From: Clostridia bacterium
GTDB taxonomy: Bacteria > Bacillota > Clostridia > Oscillospirales > Acutalibacteraceae
Direction: 5' to 3'
Assembly: GCA_017549565.1 (NCBI GenBank)
Contig: JAFYUI010000005.1
Coordinates: 1-64,000 of the forward strand
Length of the DNA stretch: 64,000 nt
The notes beneath the pieces were generated by a model that had not been told where the DNA came from, ran no database searches, and saw only the letters and a list, made by a program, of their open reading frames with translations. The translations under genes were made by a program, and so were the position numbers. Below are positions 50,117-59,132 of this stretch, piece by piece (the first letter of the stretch is position 1; the number at the start of each line of letters is the position of its first letter).

Positions 50117-50478
50117 ATATCCTCCGATATTTTTTCTATTTTCCAATAATATTTTCGTTTAGCGGTTGGAAAGTCACTTAAAATGTTATGTTCGGGGTCG
50201 TAAAATGTGCCGTCATAATAAAGCGACCAATGCCAACAGCGTGGTGTTTCAAGACTTAAAAGCGCAATTTTCGGAAGCTCTTTCTTGTCTGACACCGCTA
50301 TTCTTTTATTTTCCACCCGAAAGCCGTTTTTATTTAAAAAATCAAGCATTTCGCAAAGTTTGGTTTCTTTTTCGTTGTTTAAGGTTTTGACAATATCACA
50401 AACGGGTATACCTGTAAGCATTGCCAAAACTGCTTGTCCGCATTGAAGCGGGGTTGGTTCGTGTATGTAATTTATCAT
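50110..50478 (-). CDS. Putative C39-like cysteine peptidase-fold protein
   Basis: The 122-residue protein begins INYIHEPTPLQCGQAVLAML and continues TGIPVCDIV, and later has RCWHWSLYYDGTFYDPEHN. A Q-x5-C... start with Cys13, a histidine (WHW) and an aspartate (YDPE) match the catalytic layout of papain-like C39 domains. It has no signal peptide or transporter domain, so it would act in the cytoplasm. Its start overlaps the AEC gene (ATGA) and its end overlaps the SufC-like gene by seven bases. The function and the link to iron-sulfur assembly are unknown. Confidence 0.72.
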   Translation of the reverse strand: MINYIHEPTPLQCGQAVLAMLTGIPVCDIVKTLNNEKETKLCEMLDFLNKNGFRVENKRIAVSDKKELPKIALLSLETPRCWHWSLYYDGTFYDPEHNILSDFPTAKRKYYWKIEKISEDIC

Positions 50479-51398
50479 AATGTTGCTAATTTTTCTGTTA
50501 ATGTAATCATTATTGGCATAGTTATAAGTGATAATAAAGTGCTAAGGGAAACAAGATTAACTGAAAGCTCGGTATCGCGGCCGTATTTTGCCGAAAACAT
50601 TGTGGTGTTTGCGGCAACAGGTGCGGCACAGCAAATTGCCTGTGATATGAGCATATTACCCTTTACACCGCACAGCCACATACCTAAAATTGCGACAGCG
50701 GGGAAGACAATCAACCTTAACAAAATGGTTAAAAGGCATTTTATATCACTAAAACCCTTTAAAACATTGGAAGAAGCAAGGTGATACCCAATAATAATCA
50801 TTGGAAGCGGTGTGTTAAGGGCAGCAAGCATAGAAATTGGTTGACTTATGATATTTGGCACAGGTATTGAAAATATAAAAATAATAAAGCCAATTATAAG
50901 TGCCAAAATTGCGGGGCGGGTGAGAATTTTAAGCGGTTTAAGCGACTTTTTGTCACCGCTCATAATTCTAATGCCCCAACTCCACACAAATGCATTAAAA
51001 ATTGCCACGAAGGAAGAACACAAAAACACGCCGTCATCACCGAGTAACGCTTCTTGAAGCGGTAATGCCATAAATCCGCAATTTGAAAAAACGGCGGCGT
51101 AGTGCAGCACTGCTTGGCGGTTTTTATCTTTATCTTTTAAAAACAAAAGGGTTAAAAGAATAAATGCGGTGTGAAGTATAATTCCCAACAAAAAGCTTAA
51201 AAGCAAATCTTTAAGGTCAGATTTATTAAATTCTCGAAAAAAGGATTTTACTATAACACAGGCAGTTACCAGGGTTAAGGCCAGGTCGGTTAAGCTTTTC
51301 ACACTTTGGTCATTAAGCATTTTTATTTTTGTAAGTATGAAGCCAACAAAAATAAGAATAAAAAGTATAACAACCTGTGTTAATACGGTGACAAACAT
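50475..51398 (-). CDS. AEC-family membrane transporter
   Basis: The 307-residue protein has about ten membrane segments in two inverted halves. FVGFILTKIKMLNDQSVKSL at the N-terminus and FSNCGFMALPLQEALLGDDG in the middle (NCG-F-x-P motif) are the pattern of the auxin-efflux-carrier/AEC family. Bacterial members move organic acids such as malate; the substrate here is unknown. The start overlaps the galT stop by one base (TAATG), so the two are coupled. Confidence 0.88.
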   Translation of the reverse strand: MFVTVLTQVVILFILIFVGFILTKIKMLNDQSVKSLTDLALTLVTACVIVKSFFREFNKSDLKDLLLSFLLGIILHTAFILLTLLFLKDKDKNRQAVLHYAAVFSNCGFMALPLQEALLGDDGVFLCSSFVAIFNAFVWSWGIRIMSGDKKSLKPLKILTRPAILALIIGFIIFIFSIPVPNIISQPISMLAALNTPLPMIIIGYHLASSNVLKGFSDIKCLLTILLRLIVFPAVAILGMWLCGVKGNMLISQAICCAAPVAANTTMFSAKYGRDTELSVNLVSLSTLLSLITMPIMITLTEKLATL

Positions 51399-52888
51399 TA
51401 TTTCACGCTTTCTACAAACTTCTTAAATGCGGCCTGACCCTTTTGGTCACGCTTGTAAACACCTGCATCCTCAAGCACCTTTGAGAAAACAATGCCTATT
51501 TCTTTTTTAATAATATCGCCGATATTATCTTTATTAAGGTCTTGATATTTCGCCTTAATTTCTTCTGCCCAGTCGGCGTGCTTTGCAAGTGCCTCATCAT
51601 CTTTAATGTTGCGGTTTTCTAAAATGGCAATTTCTAAATCGGCCATTTCTTGCTTTAAGCGACCGGGAAGAACGGCAAGGCCCATAACCTCAATAAGACC
51701 GATATTTTCCTTTTTAATGTGGTGCTTTTCTGCGTGTGGATGGTAAACGCCCATTGGATATTCTTCGGTTGTTATATTGTTGCGAAGCACAAGGTCAAGC
51801 TCGAAATTATCACCGCGCTTGCGGGCGATTGGGGTGATAGCATTGTGCTTTTCACCATCGGTTTCGGCAAAGATAAAGGTATCAGCATCGGTATAATTTT
51901 CCCAAGCGGTTAAAATTTTACCGCCAAGCTCTACCACACGGTCACAGTCAGCGCCGTTTAAACGGATAACCGACATTGGCCATTTTACAATACCTGCTTT
52001 TATGTCTTCAAAACCGTCAAAGGTCATTTCATATTCTAACTTGGCCTTTTCCATTGCAAATGTATAACGACCGCCTTGGAAATGCTCGTGTGCCAAAATC
52101 GAACCGCCAACAACAGGAAGTCCTGCGTTAGAGCCGATAAAGTAATGCGGATAGGTTTTAACAAAATCAAAAAGCTTTTTAAGGGTGGTTGCATCAACCT
52201 TCATTGGTGTGTGTTCACCGTTAAAGGCAATACAATGCTCGTTATAATAAACATAGGGGGAATATTGCCAAAACCATTGTTCACCGTTTAAGGTAACGGG
52301 AAGAATGCGGTGGTTTTGTCTGGCCGGGAAGTTAATGCGGCCGGCATAACCCTCACACTCTTTGCAAAGCAAGCATTTGGGGTAGCTTGACTGTGGCGCA
52401 TTTTTAGCCGCAAGAATCGACTTTGCATCCTTTTCGGGCTTTGAAAGGTTTATGGTAATATCCATTTCGCCGTATTCGGTGTCAGACTTCCATTTAAGGT
52501 CTTTTTCCACACGGTAGCGGCGTATGTAATCACTGTTTTGGCTTAAATTAAAATAATAATCGGTTGCCTCTTCGGGAGAATTTTCATAAAGCGAGTTGAA
52601 TTTATTTATAACCTCGCTTGGTCTTGGCATTAAAGCCGACATAATTTTGGTGTCAAAAAGGTCACGCTCGGTAATATTGTCATCAATAAGACCCTTTTGT
52701 GCGGCATAATCTAAAATTTCCTTTAAAGTGGCTTCTAAATCAACCTCGCAAAAATCTTCATCACAGTCAAAGCTGTCAAGGTTTAAAATTTCTAAAATGC
52801 GGTTGGTTATAAAAATTTCGTCACACTTTTCAAAAAGGTTTTTTGAAAGACCATAACATACTAATTTTTTAATACTTTTGTTAATCAC
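51398..52888 (-). CDS. galT: UDP-glucose-hexose-1-phosphate uridylyltransferase, class II
   Basis: The 496-residue protein is the long Firmicutes-type GalT. It has SYPKCLLCKECEGYAGRINF, PARQNHRILPV and GSILAHEHFQGGRYTFAMEK, in which the histidines near HEHFQGG form the active site, and VYHPHAEKHHIKKENIGLIE. It converts galactose-1-phosphate in the Leloir pathway. The start is a GTG at 52888 with GGGAG upstream. galK and galE are not adjacent. Confidence 0.95.
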   Translation of the reverse strand: MINKSIKKLVCYGLSKNLFEKCDEIFITNRILEILNLDSFDCDEDFCEVDLEATLKEILDYAAQKGLIDDNITERDLFDTKIMSALMPRPSEVINKFNSLYENSPEEATDYYFNLSQNSDYIRRYRVEKDLKWKSDTEYGEMDITINLSKPEKDAKSILAAKNAPQSSYPKCLLCKECEGYAGRINFPARQNHRILPVTLNGEQWFWQYSPYVYYNEHCIAFNGEHTPMKVDATTLKKLFDFVKTYPHYFIGSNAGLPVVGGSILAHEHFQGGRYTFAMEKAKLEYEMTFDGFEDIKAGIVKWPMSVIRLNGADCDRVVELGGKILTAWENYTDADTFIFAETDGEKHNAITPIARKRGDNFELDLVLRNNITTEEYPMGVYHPHAEKHHIKKENIGLIEVMGLAVLPGRLKQEMADLEIAILENRNIKDDEALAKHADWAEEIKAKYQDLNKDNIGDIIKKEIGIVFSKVLEDAGVYKRDQKGQAAFKKFVESVK

Positions 52889-52911
52889 AAAATCATCTCC
52901 CTTAACATCAA

Positions 52912-52941
52912 ATTATACTATATTATATATATAGTTGTCAA
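52912..52941 (-). promoter_or_regulatory. Promoter of the galT operon
   Basis: On the minus strand TTGACA (52941-52936) and TATAAT (52917-52912) are consensus, with 18 bases between. The leader is very AT-rich. I saw no clear operator. Confidence 0.82.
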
Positions 52942-53014
52942 TCTAATTGAAGATAAAAATTATCCCCTATATACAATATTTACCAATTTGTAACAACTGT
53001 TTCAAGGTTGTAAT

Positions 53015-53043
53015 TTGACAGTGTGGTTTACATAAAGTAATAT
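53015..53043 (+). promoter_or_regulatory. Promoter of the 53065 lipoprotein gene
   Basis: TTGACA (53015-53020) and TAATAT (53038-53043) are 17 bases apart. Confidence 0.78.
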
Positions 53044-53064
53044 AAAACCAAAGGCGGTGTTATT

Positions 53065-54093
53065 ATGAAAAGGTTTTTAGTGTTAGTTTGTGTTTTAAGT
53101 TTGTTTTTAGGGATATTTGCGGGATGTAAAAACCGCGAGGATGAAAAAAACAAAGCTTTATATAAGAAATTTATTGCGGGTGAAATTACTGCTATTGATG
53201 AAGATGGTGTCGACAAACCGTTTTCAGATTGCTTGTTATGGGATTTAGAGCAGCAGGGCTATAGATACACGTTTTTAGATATGACAGGCGATGGTGTTGT
53301 TGAACTGTGTGTACAACAAATGCCAAATATGTATTTTTTCACCGTTAAAGATGATGGAATTTATCTTTGGTATACGGAAGAAAGTATGTATGTTCACCTT
53401 CTTAATAACGGTGCACTTATGTTTGAACGGCACGGCGGTGCGCCGACACACATAAATTATGAATACTATGAATTAGACAAAAATGCTCATGTGAAATTTA
53501 AGGTAACATTTTCTTGCTGGGATGGTCAAAGTATTGAAGAAGGCAAAGTATATCCCGATGAATATTTTTTCAATGATGAAAAGGTTACAAAGGAAGAATA
53601 TGAAGCCAAAACAAAGAAGTATTTAGAAATAGGCAGTGATAAGCTTGTTTGGTATGATATGGAAAAGCGCGAGCCAAAACAAAATTCAGTTCAAACTTTG
53701 TCCGAAAAACTAACGCGCGAAATTGATGGGGCTTATAATGAAGAAATGAAATCACCAGAAGACGACTCGACAGCGGGTATGTGTGCTATTTCTGAAAAAT
53801 ATACTAAAAAGTGGCAGGATGTTGCGGATGAATATTATAATAAGCTAATAGAATATGACATTACCGTAACAAACGAAGCAAGCTATTATTCGGCAGATGA
53901 GTTTCATACCTTTATTAAAAATATGAAAACAAGCTGGGAAAAGGATAACGTTGTGCAATGCGAAAATTACGAAAAAACGCTTTTTGCAATATACGGTGGG
54001 TCAATTGTAAATACACTTGCTGCGGATTACAAATACAACGAGCAAATGAATTGGGCGTTAAAGCTTGTTAAAATTTATGAGCATTTGGGATAA
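53065..54093 (+). CDS. Putative lipoprotein of unknown function
   Basis: The 342-residue protein has a lipoprotein signal ending in GIFAGC (Cys21). The mature part first holds a region rich in beta strands and aromatics (LEQQGYRYTFLDMTGDGVVE resembles the start of secreted VCBS/EF-hand-like sensory domains). The last 130 residues are helical, with CAISEKYTKKWQDVADEYYN weakly like the LprI/DUF1311 helical domain. Neither likeness is strong. It is followed after 12 bases by a small membrane protein. Confidence 0.72.
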   Translation: MKRFLVLVCVLSLFLGIFAGCKNREDEKNKALYKKFIAGEITAIDEDGVDKPFSDCLLWDLEQQGYRYTFLDMTGDGVVELCVQQMPNMYFFTVKDDGIYLWYTEESMYVHLLNNGALMFERHGGAPTHINYEYYELDKNAHVKFKVTFSCWDGQSIEEGKVYPDEYFFNDEKVTKEEYEAKTKKYLEIGSDKLVWYDMEKREPKQNSVQTLSEKLTREIDGAYNEEMKSPEDDSTAGMCAISEKYTKKWQDVADEYYNKLIEYDITVTNEASYYSADEFHTFIKNMKTSWEKDNVVQCENYEKTLFAIYGGSIVNTLAADYKYNEQMNWALKLVKIYEHLG

Positions 54094-54105
54094 AAGGGTG
54101 ATTTT

Positions 54106-54564
54106 ATGAAAAAAGCCAAAAATATAGTTTTACTTATTGGTATAATTTGCAATTTGCTTTATATTTTGTTGCAAATTTTTAAGTTCGTTTATCATTGCAT
54201 AACCATTTTGCCGCCAATAAATTTAAAATATTTTATCATTGGTGATTTTGTGCCGATTTTAATAACAATAGCAATATTGATTTTGCCTGTAATTTTGCTC
54301 ATTAGAAATCTTAAGAACAAAACAGGCAAAGTTTTGCCGATTATTTCGGCGATGATGTGCGGTGTTGTTAGTTTATTGATACTTTTTAGTTTGCTTACCC
54401 CTGCAATTCCGCAGTATCTTATTTATAGTAAATTAGGGCTTATAGATACATATTTAACAATTATATTGAGTTTTATCACAAACGGCGGAATTTTGGTGCT
54501 TGCAGGGTTTGTTTTGCTAATCGTCGGCAGTGTGATGTCAACATTTAAACCAAAAGTGGAATAG
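54106..54564 (+). CDS. Four-helix membrane protein of unknown function
   Basis: The 152-residue protein has four membrane segments (about 7-30, 45-67, 80-103 and 120-145) with a short positively charged loop between helices 2 and 3 (RNLKNKTGK). I recognise no family. AAGGGTGA precedes the ATG. It is likely cotranscribed with the lipoprotein upstream. Confidence 0.7.
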   Translation: MKKAKNIVLLIGIICNLLYILLQIFKFVYHCITILPPINLKYFIIGDFVPILITIAILILPVILLIRNLKNKTGKVLPIISAMMCGVVSLLILFSLLTPAIPQYLIYSKLGLIDTYLTIILSFITNGGILVLAGFVLLIVGSVMSTFKPKVE

Positions 54565-54569
54565 GGGAT

Positions 54570-54671
54570 GGGGTTAATCGCTGACGCGAGGTAATAGGTA
54601 AGAGGTAATAGTGAAGAGGTTAGGTGTCGCTACGCGACGGATAAAAATTGGGGTTTAACTATAATTTGAAA
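54570..54671 (+). repeat. Intergenic repeat patch with a joined MITE end pair
   Basis: GGTAATAGGTAAGAGGTAAT at 54590-54609 is a short tandem of GGTAATA-like units. GTCGCTACGCGAC at 54626-54638 is a small perfect hairpin. At 54645-54671 the two terminal sequences of the 38526 element (AAATTGGGGTTTA and ACTATAATTTGAAA) lie fused without the central palindromes, as if its interior had been lost or never gained. Confidence 0.7.
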
Positions 54672-54696
54672 CTGCTAACAAACTATTATTTTCCCC

Positions 54697-54725
54697 TTGA
54701 CAAAGTGGACTGTTTGTGATAAACT
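54697..54725 (+). promoter_or_regulatory. Promoter of rplU
   Basis: TTGACA (54697-54702) and TAAACT (54720-54725) are 17 bases apart. Confidence 0.75.
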
Positions 54726-54726
54726 G

Positions 54727-54800
54727 TATAAGCCGCATATTGTGGGCTTTTTTAAGTTGCGCCTTTTTTGGTGCACGCCTTCTGTAGCGAGACTGAAAAA
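54727..54800 (+). promoter_or_regulatory. L21 leader RNA upstream of rplU
   Basis: The leader GCATATTGTGGGCTTTTTTA followed by AGTTGCGCCTTTTTTGGTGC and ACGCC fits the L21 leader motif of Firmicutes, with GCGCC and GGTGC pairing around a T loop. It precedes rplU-prp-rpmA, its known location. L21 probably binds it to control the operon. Confidence 0.65.
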
Positions 54801-54816
54801 TAAGCAGGTGAAAAAA

Positions 54817-55122
54817 ATGTACGCAATTATCGAAACAGGTGGTAAGCAATACCGTGTTGAAAACGGCGATGTAATCTACATTGAAAAGCTTAACGCTAAT
54901 GTTGACGAAGAAGTTACCTTCGACAAGGTTGTTGCTGTTAGCAACAGAACTTTAAAGGTTGGTAAGCCCTATGTTAAGGATGCTTTCGTTAAAGGCACCG
55001 TTTTAAAGAACGGCAAGGGCAAGAAGATTACTGTCTTCACTTACAAACCCAAGAAGGGCTGCGCTCGTAAAATGGGTCACAGACAACCCTACACTAAAGT
55101 ACAAATTACCGAAATTGGTTAA
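54817..55122 (+). CDS. rplU: 50S ribosomal protein L21
   Basis: The 101-residue protein is full-length L21 ([20 protein letters not shown] at the start, [20 protein letters not shown] at the end). I chose the ATG at 54817 with AGGTGA upstream; the longer open frame from 54697 contains the promoter and leader. It starts the rplU-prp-rpmA operon. Confidence 0.97.
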   Translation: MYAIIETGGKQYRVENGDVIYIEKLNANVDEEVTFDKVVAVSNRTLKVGKPYVKDAFVKGTVLKNGKGKKITVFTYKPKKGCARKMGHRQPYTKVQITEIG

Positions 55123-55138
55123 TTAGGTTATAATTAGT

Positions 55139-55468
55139 ATGACTAGTGTAAAATTTTTGGCTGATGAAAAGCTTTATGGTTTTGAAATCAGCGGTCACAG
55201 TACAGTAAACTGTGACGACGAGGTTGGTAAAACGGTTTGTGCGGCGGTTTCAAGTGCCGCTTATATGACAGCCAACACAATTACCGAAATAATTGGCGAC
55301 AAGGCAGATGCAAAGGTTTCAGATGGTGAAATGCTTTTCAAGGTTTCAAACCCAAGCGATGCTTCGCTAAAAGTGCTTTCGGGGCTTCGGCTTCATTTAA
55401 CCGAATTATCAATGCAATACAGTAATAACATCAAAATTTTGGAGGTGCAAAAAAATGTTAAAGATTAA
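55139..55468 (+). CDS. prp: Ribosomal-processing cysteine protease Prp
   Basis: The 109-residue protein has [10 protein letters not shown] with the catalytic histidine and [20 protein letters not shown] with the catalytic cysteine, the YsxB/Prp pattern. Prp removes the N-terminal extension of L27 in Firmicutes. It is encoded between rplU and rpmA and overlaps rpmA by 14 bases. The ribosome site is weak, so translation may depend on rplU. Confidence 0.94.
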   Translation: MTSVKFLADEKLYGFEISGHSTVNCDDEVGKTVCAAVSSAAYMTANTITEIIGDKADAKVSDGEMLFKVSNPSDASLKVLSGLRLHLTELSMQYSNNIKILEVQKNVKD

Positions 55469-55739
55469 CATTCAGTTATTCGCTCATAAAAAGGGTGTTG
55501 GTTCTACAAAGAACGGCCGTGATAGTGAATCTAAACGTCTTGGCACAAAGCGTGCTGACGGTCAGTTTGTTCTTGCAGGCAACATTCTCGTTCGCCAAAG
55601 AGGAACACACATTCATCCCGGCAACAACGTAGGCCGTGGTTCTGACGATACTTTATTTGCCCTTATCGACGGTAAGGTTAAGTTTGAAAGAGTTGGCAGA
55701 GACCGTAAACAAGTTAGCATTTACGCTGTTGAGCAATAA
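55455..55739 (+). CDS. rpmA: 50S ribosomal protein L27 with cleavable leader
   Basis: The 94-residue L27 starts [20 protein letters not shown]. The first nine residues match the Firmicutes extension cut by Prp between Phe9 and Ala10, so the mature protein starts AHKKG, whose N-terminus reaches the peptidyl-transferase centre. GGAGGTG precedes the ATG. A terminator follows the gene. Confidence 0.97.
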   Translation: MLKINIQLFAHKKGVGSTKNGRDSESKRLGTKRADGQFVLAGNILVRQRGTHIHPGNNVGRGSDDTLFALIDGKVKFERVGRDRKQVSIYAVEQ

Positions 55740-55747
55740 TTAACTTT

Positions 55748-55785
55748 AAAATCCGGGTGCTTTCAGCGTCCGGATTTATTTTTTT
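55748..55785 (+). terminator. Terminator after rpmA
   Basis: AAATCCGG and CCGGATTT pair, with a loop that can pair further (GTGCTTTCAGCGT), followed by ATTTTTTT. It separates rpmA from obgE, which are usually adjacent. Confidence 0.85.
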
Positions 55786-55810
55786 AAAACCTTGAAAGGA
55801 TTGGTCTTAA

Positions 55811-56194
55811 ATGAAAATTTGTCACGTATGCGGTGTTGAGTGTGCCGACGAGCAGGAAATTTGCCTTATTTGCGGTGCTGATTTAAGTGAAAACACAGTC
55901 ATAGAGCAAGAGGAAATCGGGGATAATAGCGTTATGACCGAGCCCGTGCTTATAGCCACTTTTGAGGATGTAGTATTAGCAGAGATTTTTAAAGATATTT
56001 TAACTGATAATCAAATTCCTTATTCAATGGGTGAAGAGGGCGGCGCTGTTCGTGTTACCTTTGGCGGTGGCTTTACCGCGGATGAGGTTTATGTTGATAA
56101 GCGCGATTTCGACAAAGCAGAGGCGCTTTATAACGAGCTTATGGAAAACCAACCCGAATTTTCGGATGATGATTTTTTTATTGAAGAGGAATAA
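55811..56194 (+). CDS. Zinc-ribbon plus DUF2007-like protein
   Basis: The 127-residue protein has an N-terminal zinc ribbon (ICHVCGVECADEQEICLICG, two CxxC pairs). After an acidic linker, residues about 48-110 (IATFEDVVLAEIFKDILTDN and YVDKRDFDKAEALYNELME) match the DUF2007 putative signal-transducing domain. Its function is unknown. It forms a pair with the next gene, which holds a single domain of the same type. Confidence 0.8.
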   Translation: MKICHVCGVECADEQEICLICGADLSENTVIEQEEIGDNSVMTEPVLIATFEDVVLAEIFKDILTDNQIPYSMGEEGGAVRVTFGGGFTADEVYVDKRDFDKAEALYNELMENQPEFSDDDFFIEEE

Positions 56195-56197
56195 AAG

Positions 56198-56461
56198 GTG
56201 TTTTTTAAAAGAAAAACTAAGGAAGAATATGATGGTCTTCGCCTTGTAAAGGCGGTAATGCCCAATTTTGCGGGTATGTATGCTGAAATTTTAAGGGATA
56301 ACGACATACCGTTTATTGCAAGACAGGAAGGCGTTGCGGGGTATATGAAAATTGTAACAGGTGGGCTTTTAATACCCGAAAATTTTTATGTAAAGTCCGA
56401 AGATTATGATAAAGCGTTAGAGCTTTATAACGCTTTTATTGAAATTGAAGAGGAAAACTAA
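56198..56461 (+). CDS. DUF2007-like protein
   Basis: The 87-residue protein starts at a GTG (56198) with GAGG eight bases upstream. LVKAVMPNFAGMYAEILRDN, then DIPFIARQEG and FYVKSEDYDKALELYNAFIE follow the same pattern as the second half of its neighbour, so the two probably arose by duplication. It ends directly before the obgE ATG (TAAATG). Confidence 0.78.
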   Translation: MFFKRKTKEEYDGLRLVKAVMPNFAGMYAEILRDNDIPFIARQEGVAGYMKIVTGGLLIPENFYVKSEDYDKALELYNAFIEIEEEN

Positions 56462-57733
<1,272 letters not shown>

Positions 57734-57742
57734 AGGTAGTTT

Positions 57743-58123
57743 ATGGAAAACCCAAACCTTTTAAGCCCTTCGGTTTTGGCCTTTGTCGGCGATGCGGTTT
57801 ACGGACTTATGGTACGCACCGCCTTGGCAGAGGTTAATCGCCCGTCGGGTGAGCTACATAAGCTTTCGGTAAAGCTTGTAAATGCCACCGCACAGGCCGA
57901 GGCCTTTAAGCTGATTGAAGCCGAGCTTTCTGAAAAAGAGCTTTCGGTTTTTAAGCGTGGCCGAAATTTTAAAACAGGCAACACCCCAAAAAATTCAAGC
58001 GGGGGCGATTATCACACCGCAACAGGTCTTGAAACACTTTTCGGTTGGCTTTATCTTTCAAATGAAAACGAAAGAGCAAAATCACTTTTTAATATCATTT
58101 GGCAAAATTATTTAAAAGATTAA
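57743..58123 (+). CDS. mrnC: Mini-ribonuclease 3
   Basis: The 126-residue protein is an RNase III catalytic domain without a double-stranded-RNA-binding domain: SVLAFVGDAVYGLMVRTALA carries the catalytic aspartate, and KRGRNFKTGNTPKNSSGGDY, then HTATGLETLFGWLYL the second acidic site. It processes 23S rRNA ends in Firmicutes. AGAGG precedes the ATG. It follows obgE after nine bases. Confidence 0.94.
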   Translation: MENPNLLSPSVLAFVGDAVYGLMVRTALAEVNRPSGELHKLSVKLVNATAQAEAFKLIEAELSEKELSVFKRGRNFKTGNTPKNSSGGDYHTATGLETLFGWLYLSNENERAKSLFNIIWQNYLKD

Positions 58124-58126
58124 ATT

Positions 58127-58164
58127 AAAACGGTTACACTAAACAGTGTAACCGTTTTTTATTT
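58127..58164 (+). terminator. Terminator after mrnC
   Basis: AAAACGGTTACACT and AGTGTAACCGTTTT form a perfect 14-bp stem followed by TTATTTT. Confidence 0.92.
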
Positions 58165-58175
58165 TGGGGTGTGTT

Positions 58176-59024
58176 ATGAAAAAGGGTATTAAGGAATTTT
58201 TAAAGGATATGGTTTATTATATTGTAGGCGGAAGCATTTACGCCATTGCGGTAACGGTGTTTTTATCGGCAAACCGAATTTCGCCCGGTGGTGTTACGGG
58301 TGTTGCAACCATTTTAAATTATTTATTTAATTTACCTATCGGCGCAATGGTTTTTATTATAAATGTTCCGCTTTTTATAATTGCTTTTTTAAAATTTGGC
58401 AAAGGGTTTATTATAAAAACTGTTTTGGCAACCGCTATAACCTCGGGGCTTTTAGATATATCCGATGCTTTACTGCCTAAAATTGAATTAGATTTAATTT
58501 TGGCGGGGGTTTTCGGCGGTACACTTTTGGGGCTTGGCATAAGCATAATAATGCTTCGCGGTGCCACAACAGGCGGGGTTGAAATTGTTGCAAAGCTGTT
58601 TGCTATTAAATACCCATTTATCAGTATGGGACGGCTTATGCTGTTTTTGGATTTTGTGGTGGTTATTATGGCGGCGCTTATTTACAAAAACATTCAAAGC
58701 GCACTTTATTCTATTATAACCCTTTACGCTTGTTCGAAAATTATGGATTTGGTGCTTTATGGTGCTGATAAGGGCAAGGTTGTTTATATCATAAGTGAAA
58801 AAACACAAGATATTGTGTATGACATTTTAAATGAAATAGGGCGCGGAGTTACAACTATTGACATTCGCGGTGGATATACAGGCAATAGGGGAAGTATGAT
58901 TATGTGCACTTTAAGAATAAATCAAGTGCATGAGGTTTGCCAAGTGGCAAAACGCCACGATAAGGGGGCATTTATTGTTATTTGTGAGGCGGGCGAAATA
59001 CTTGGTGAGGGATTTAAAAAATAA
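58176..59024 (+). CDS. YitT-family membrane protein
   Basis: From the ATG at 58176 (GGGGTG upstream) the product has 282 residues. Five or six membrane segments occupy residues 15-175, with NRISPGGVTGVATILNYLF and LRGATTGGVEIVAKLF as the repeated DUF161 motifs. The cytoplasmic C-terminal part (about 205-282) is the DUF2179 domain, with ITTIDIRGGYTG-like GRGVTTIDIRGGYTGNRG. The family is common in Firmicutes; its transport role is unproven. Confidence 0.9.
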   Translation: MKKGIKEFLKDMVYYIVGGSIYAIAVTVFLSANRISPGGVTGVATILNYLFNLPIGAMVFIINVPLFIIAFLKFGKGFIIKTVLATAITSGLLDISDALLPKIELDLILAGVFGGTLLGLGISIIMLRGATTGGVEIVAKLFAIKYPFISMGRLMLFLDFVVVIMAALIYKNIQSALYSIITLYACSKIMDLVLYGADKGKVVYIISEKTQDIVYDILNEIGRGVTTIDIRGGYTGNRGSMIMCTLRINQVHEVCQVAKRHDKGAFIVICEAGEILGEGFKK

Positions 59025-59047
59025 TTGTAATTTTGTCGAAATAGTAC

Positions 59048-59100
59048 TTGCATTATCAATAATTTGTGCTATAATAGACTTTGCAGTCACAATATATTGT
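59048..59100 (+). promoter_or_regulatory. nrdD promoter with a probable NrdR box
   Basis: TTGCAT (59048-59053) and TATAAT (59070-59075) are 16 bases apart. At 59089-59100 the perfect palindrome ACAATATATTGT matches the centre of the NrdR box and lies about 8-18 bases after the predicted start. A second box, usually about 31 bases away, is not clear. Confidence 0.65.
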
Positions 59101-59132
59101 ATATAAATTATTGAAAATATAGAGGTAGTATT

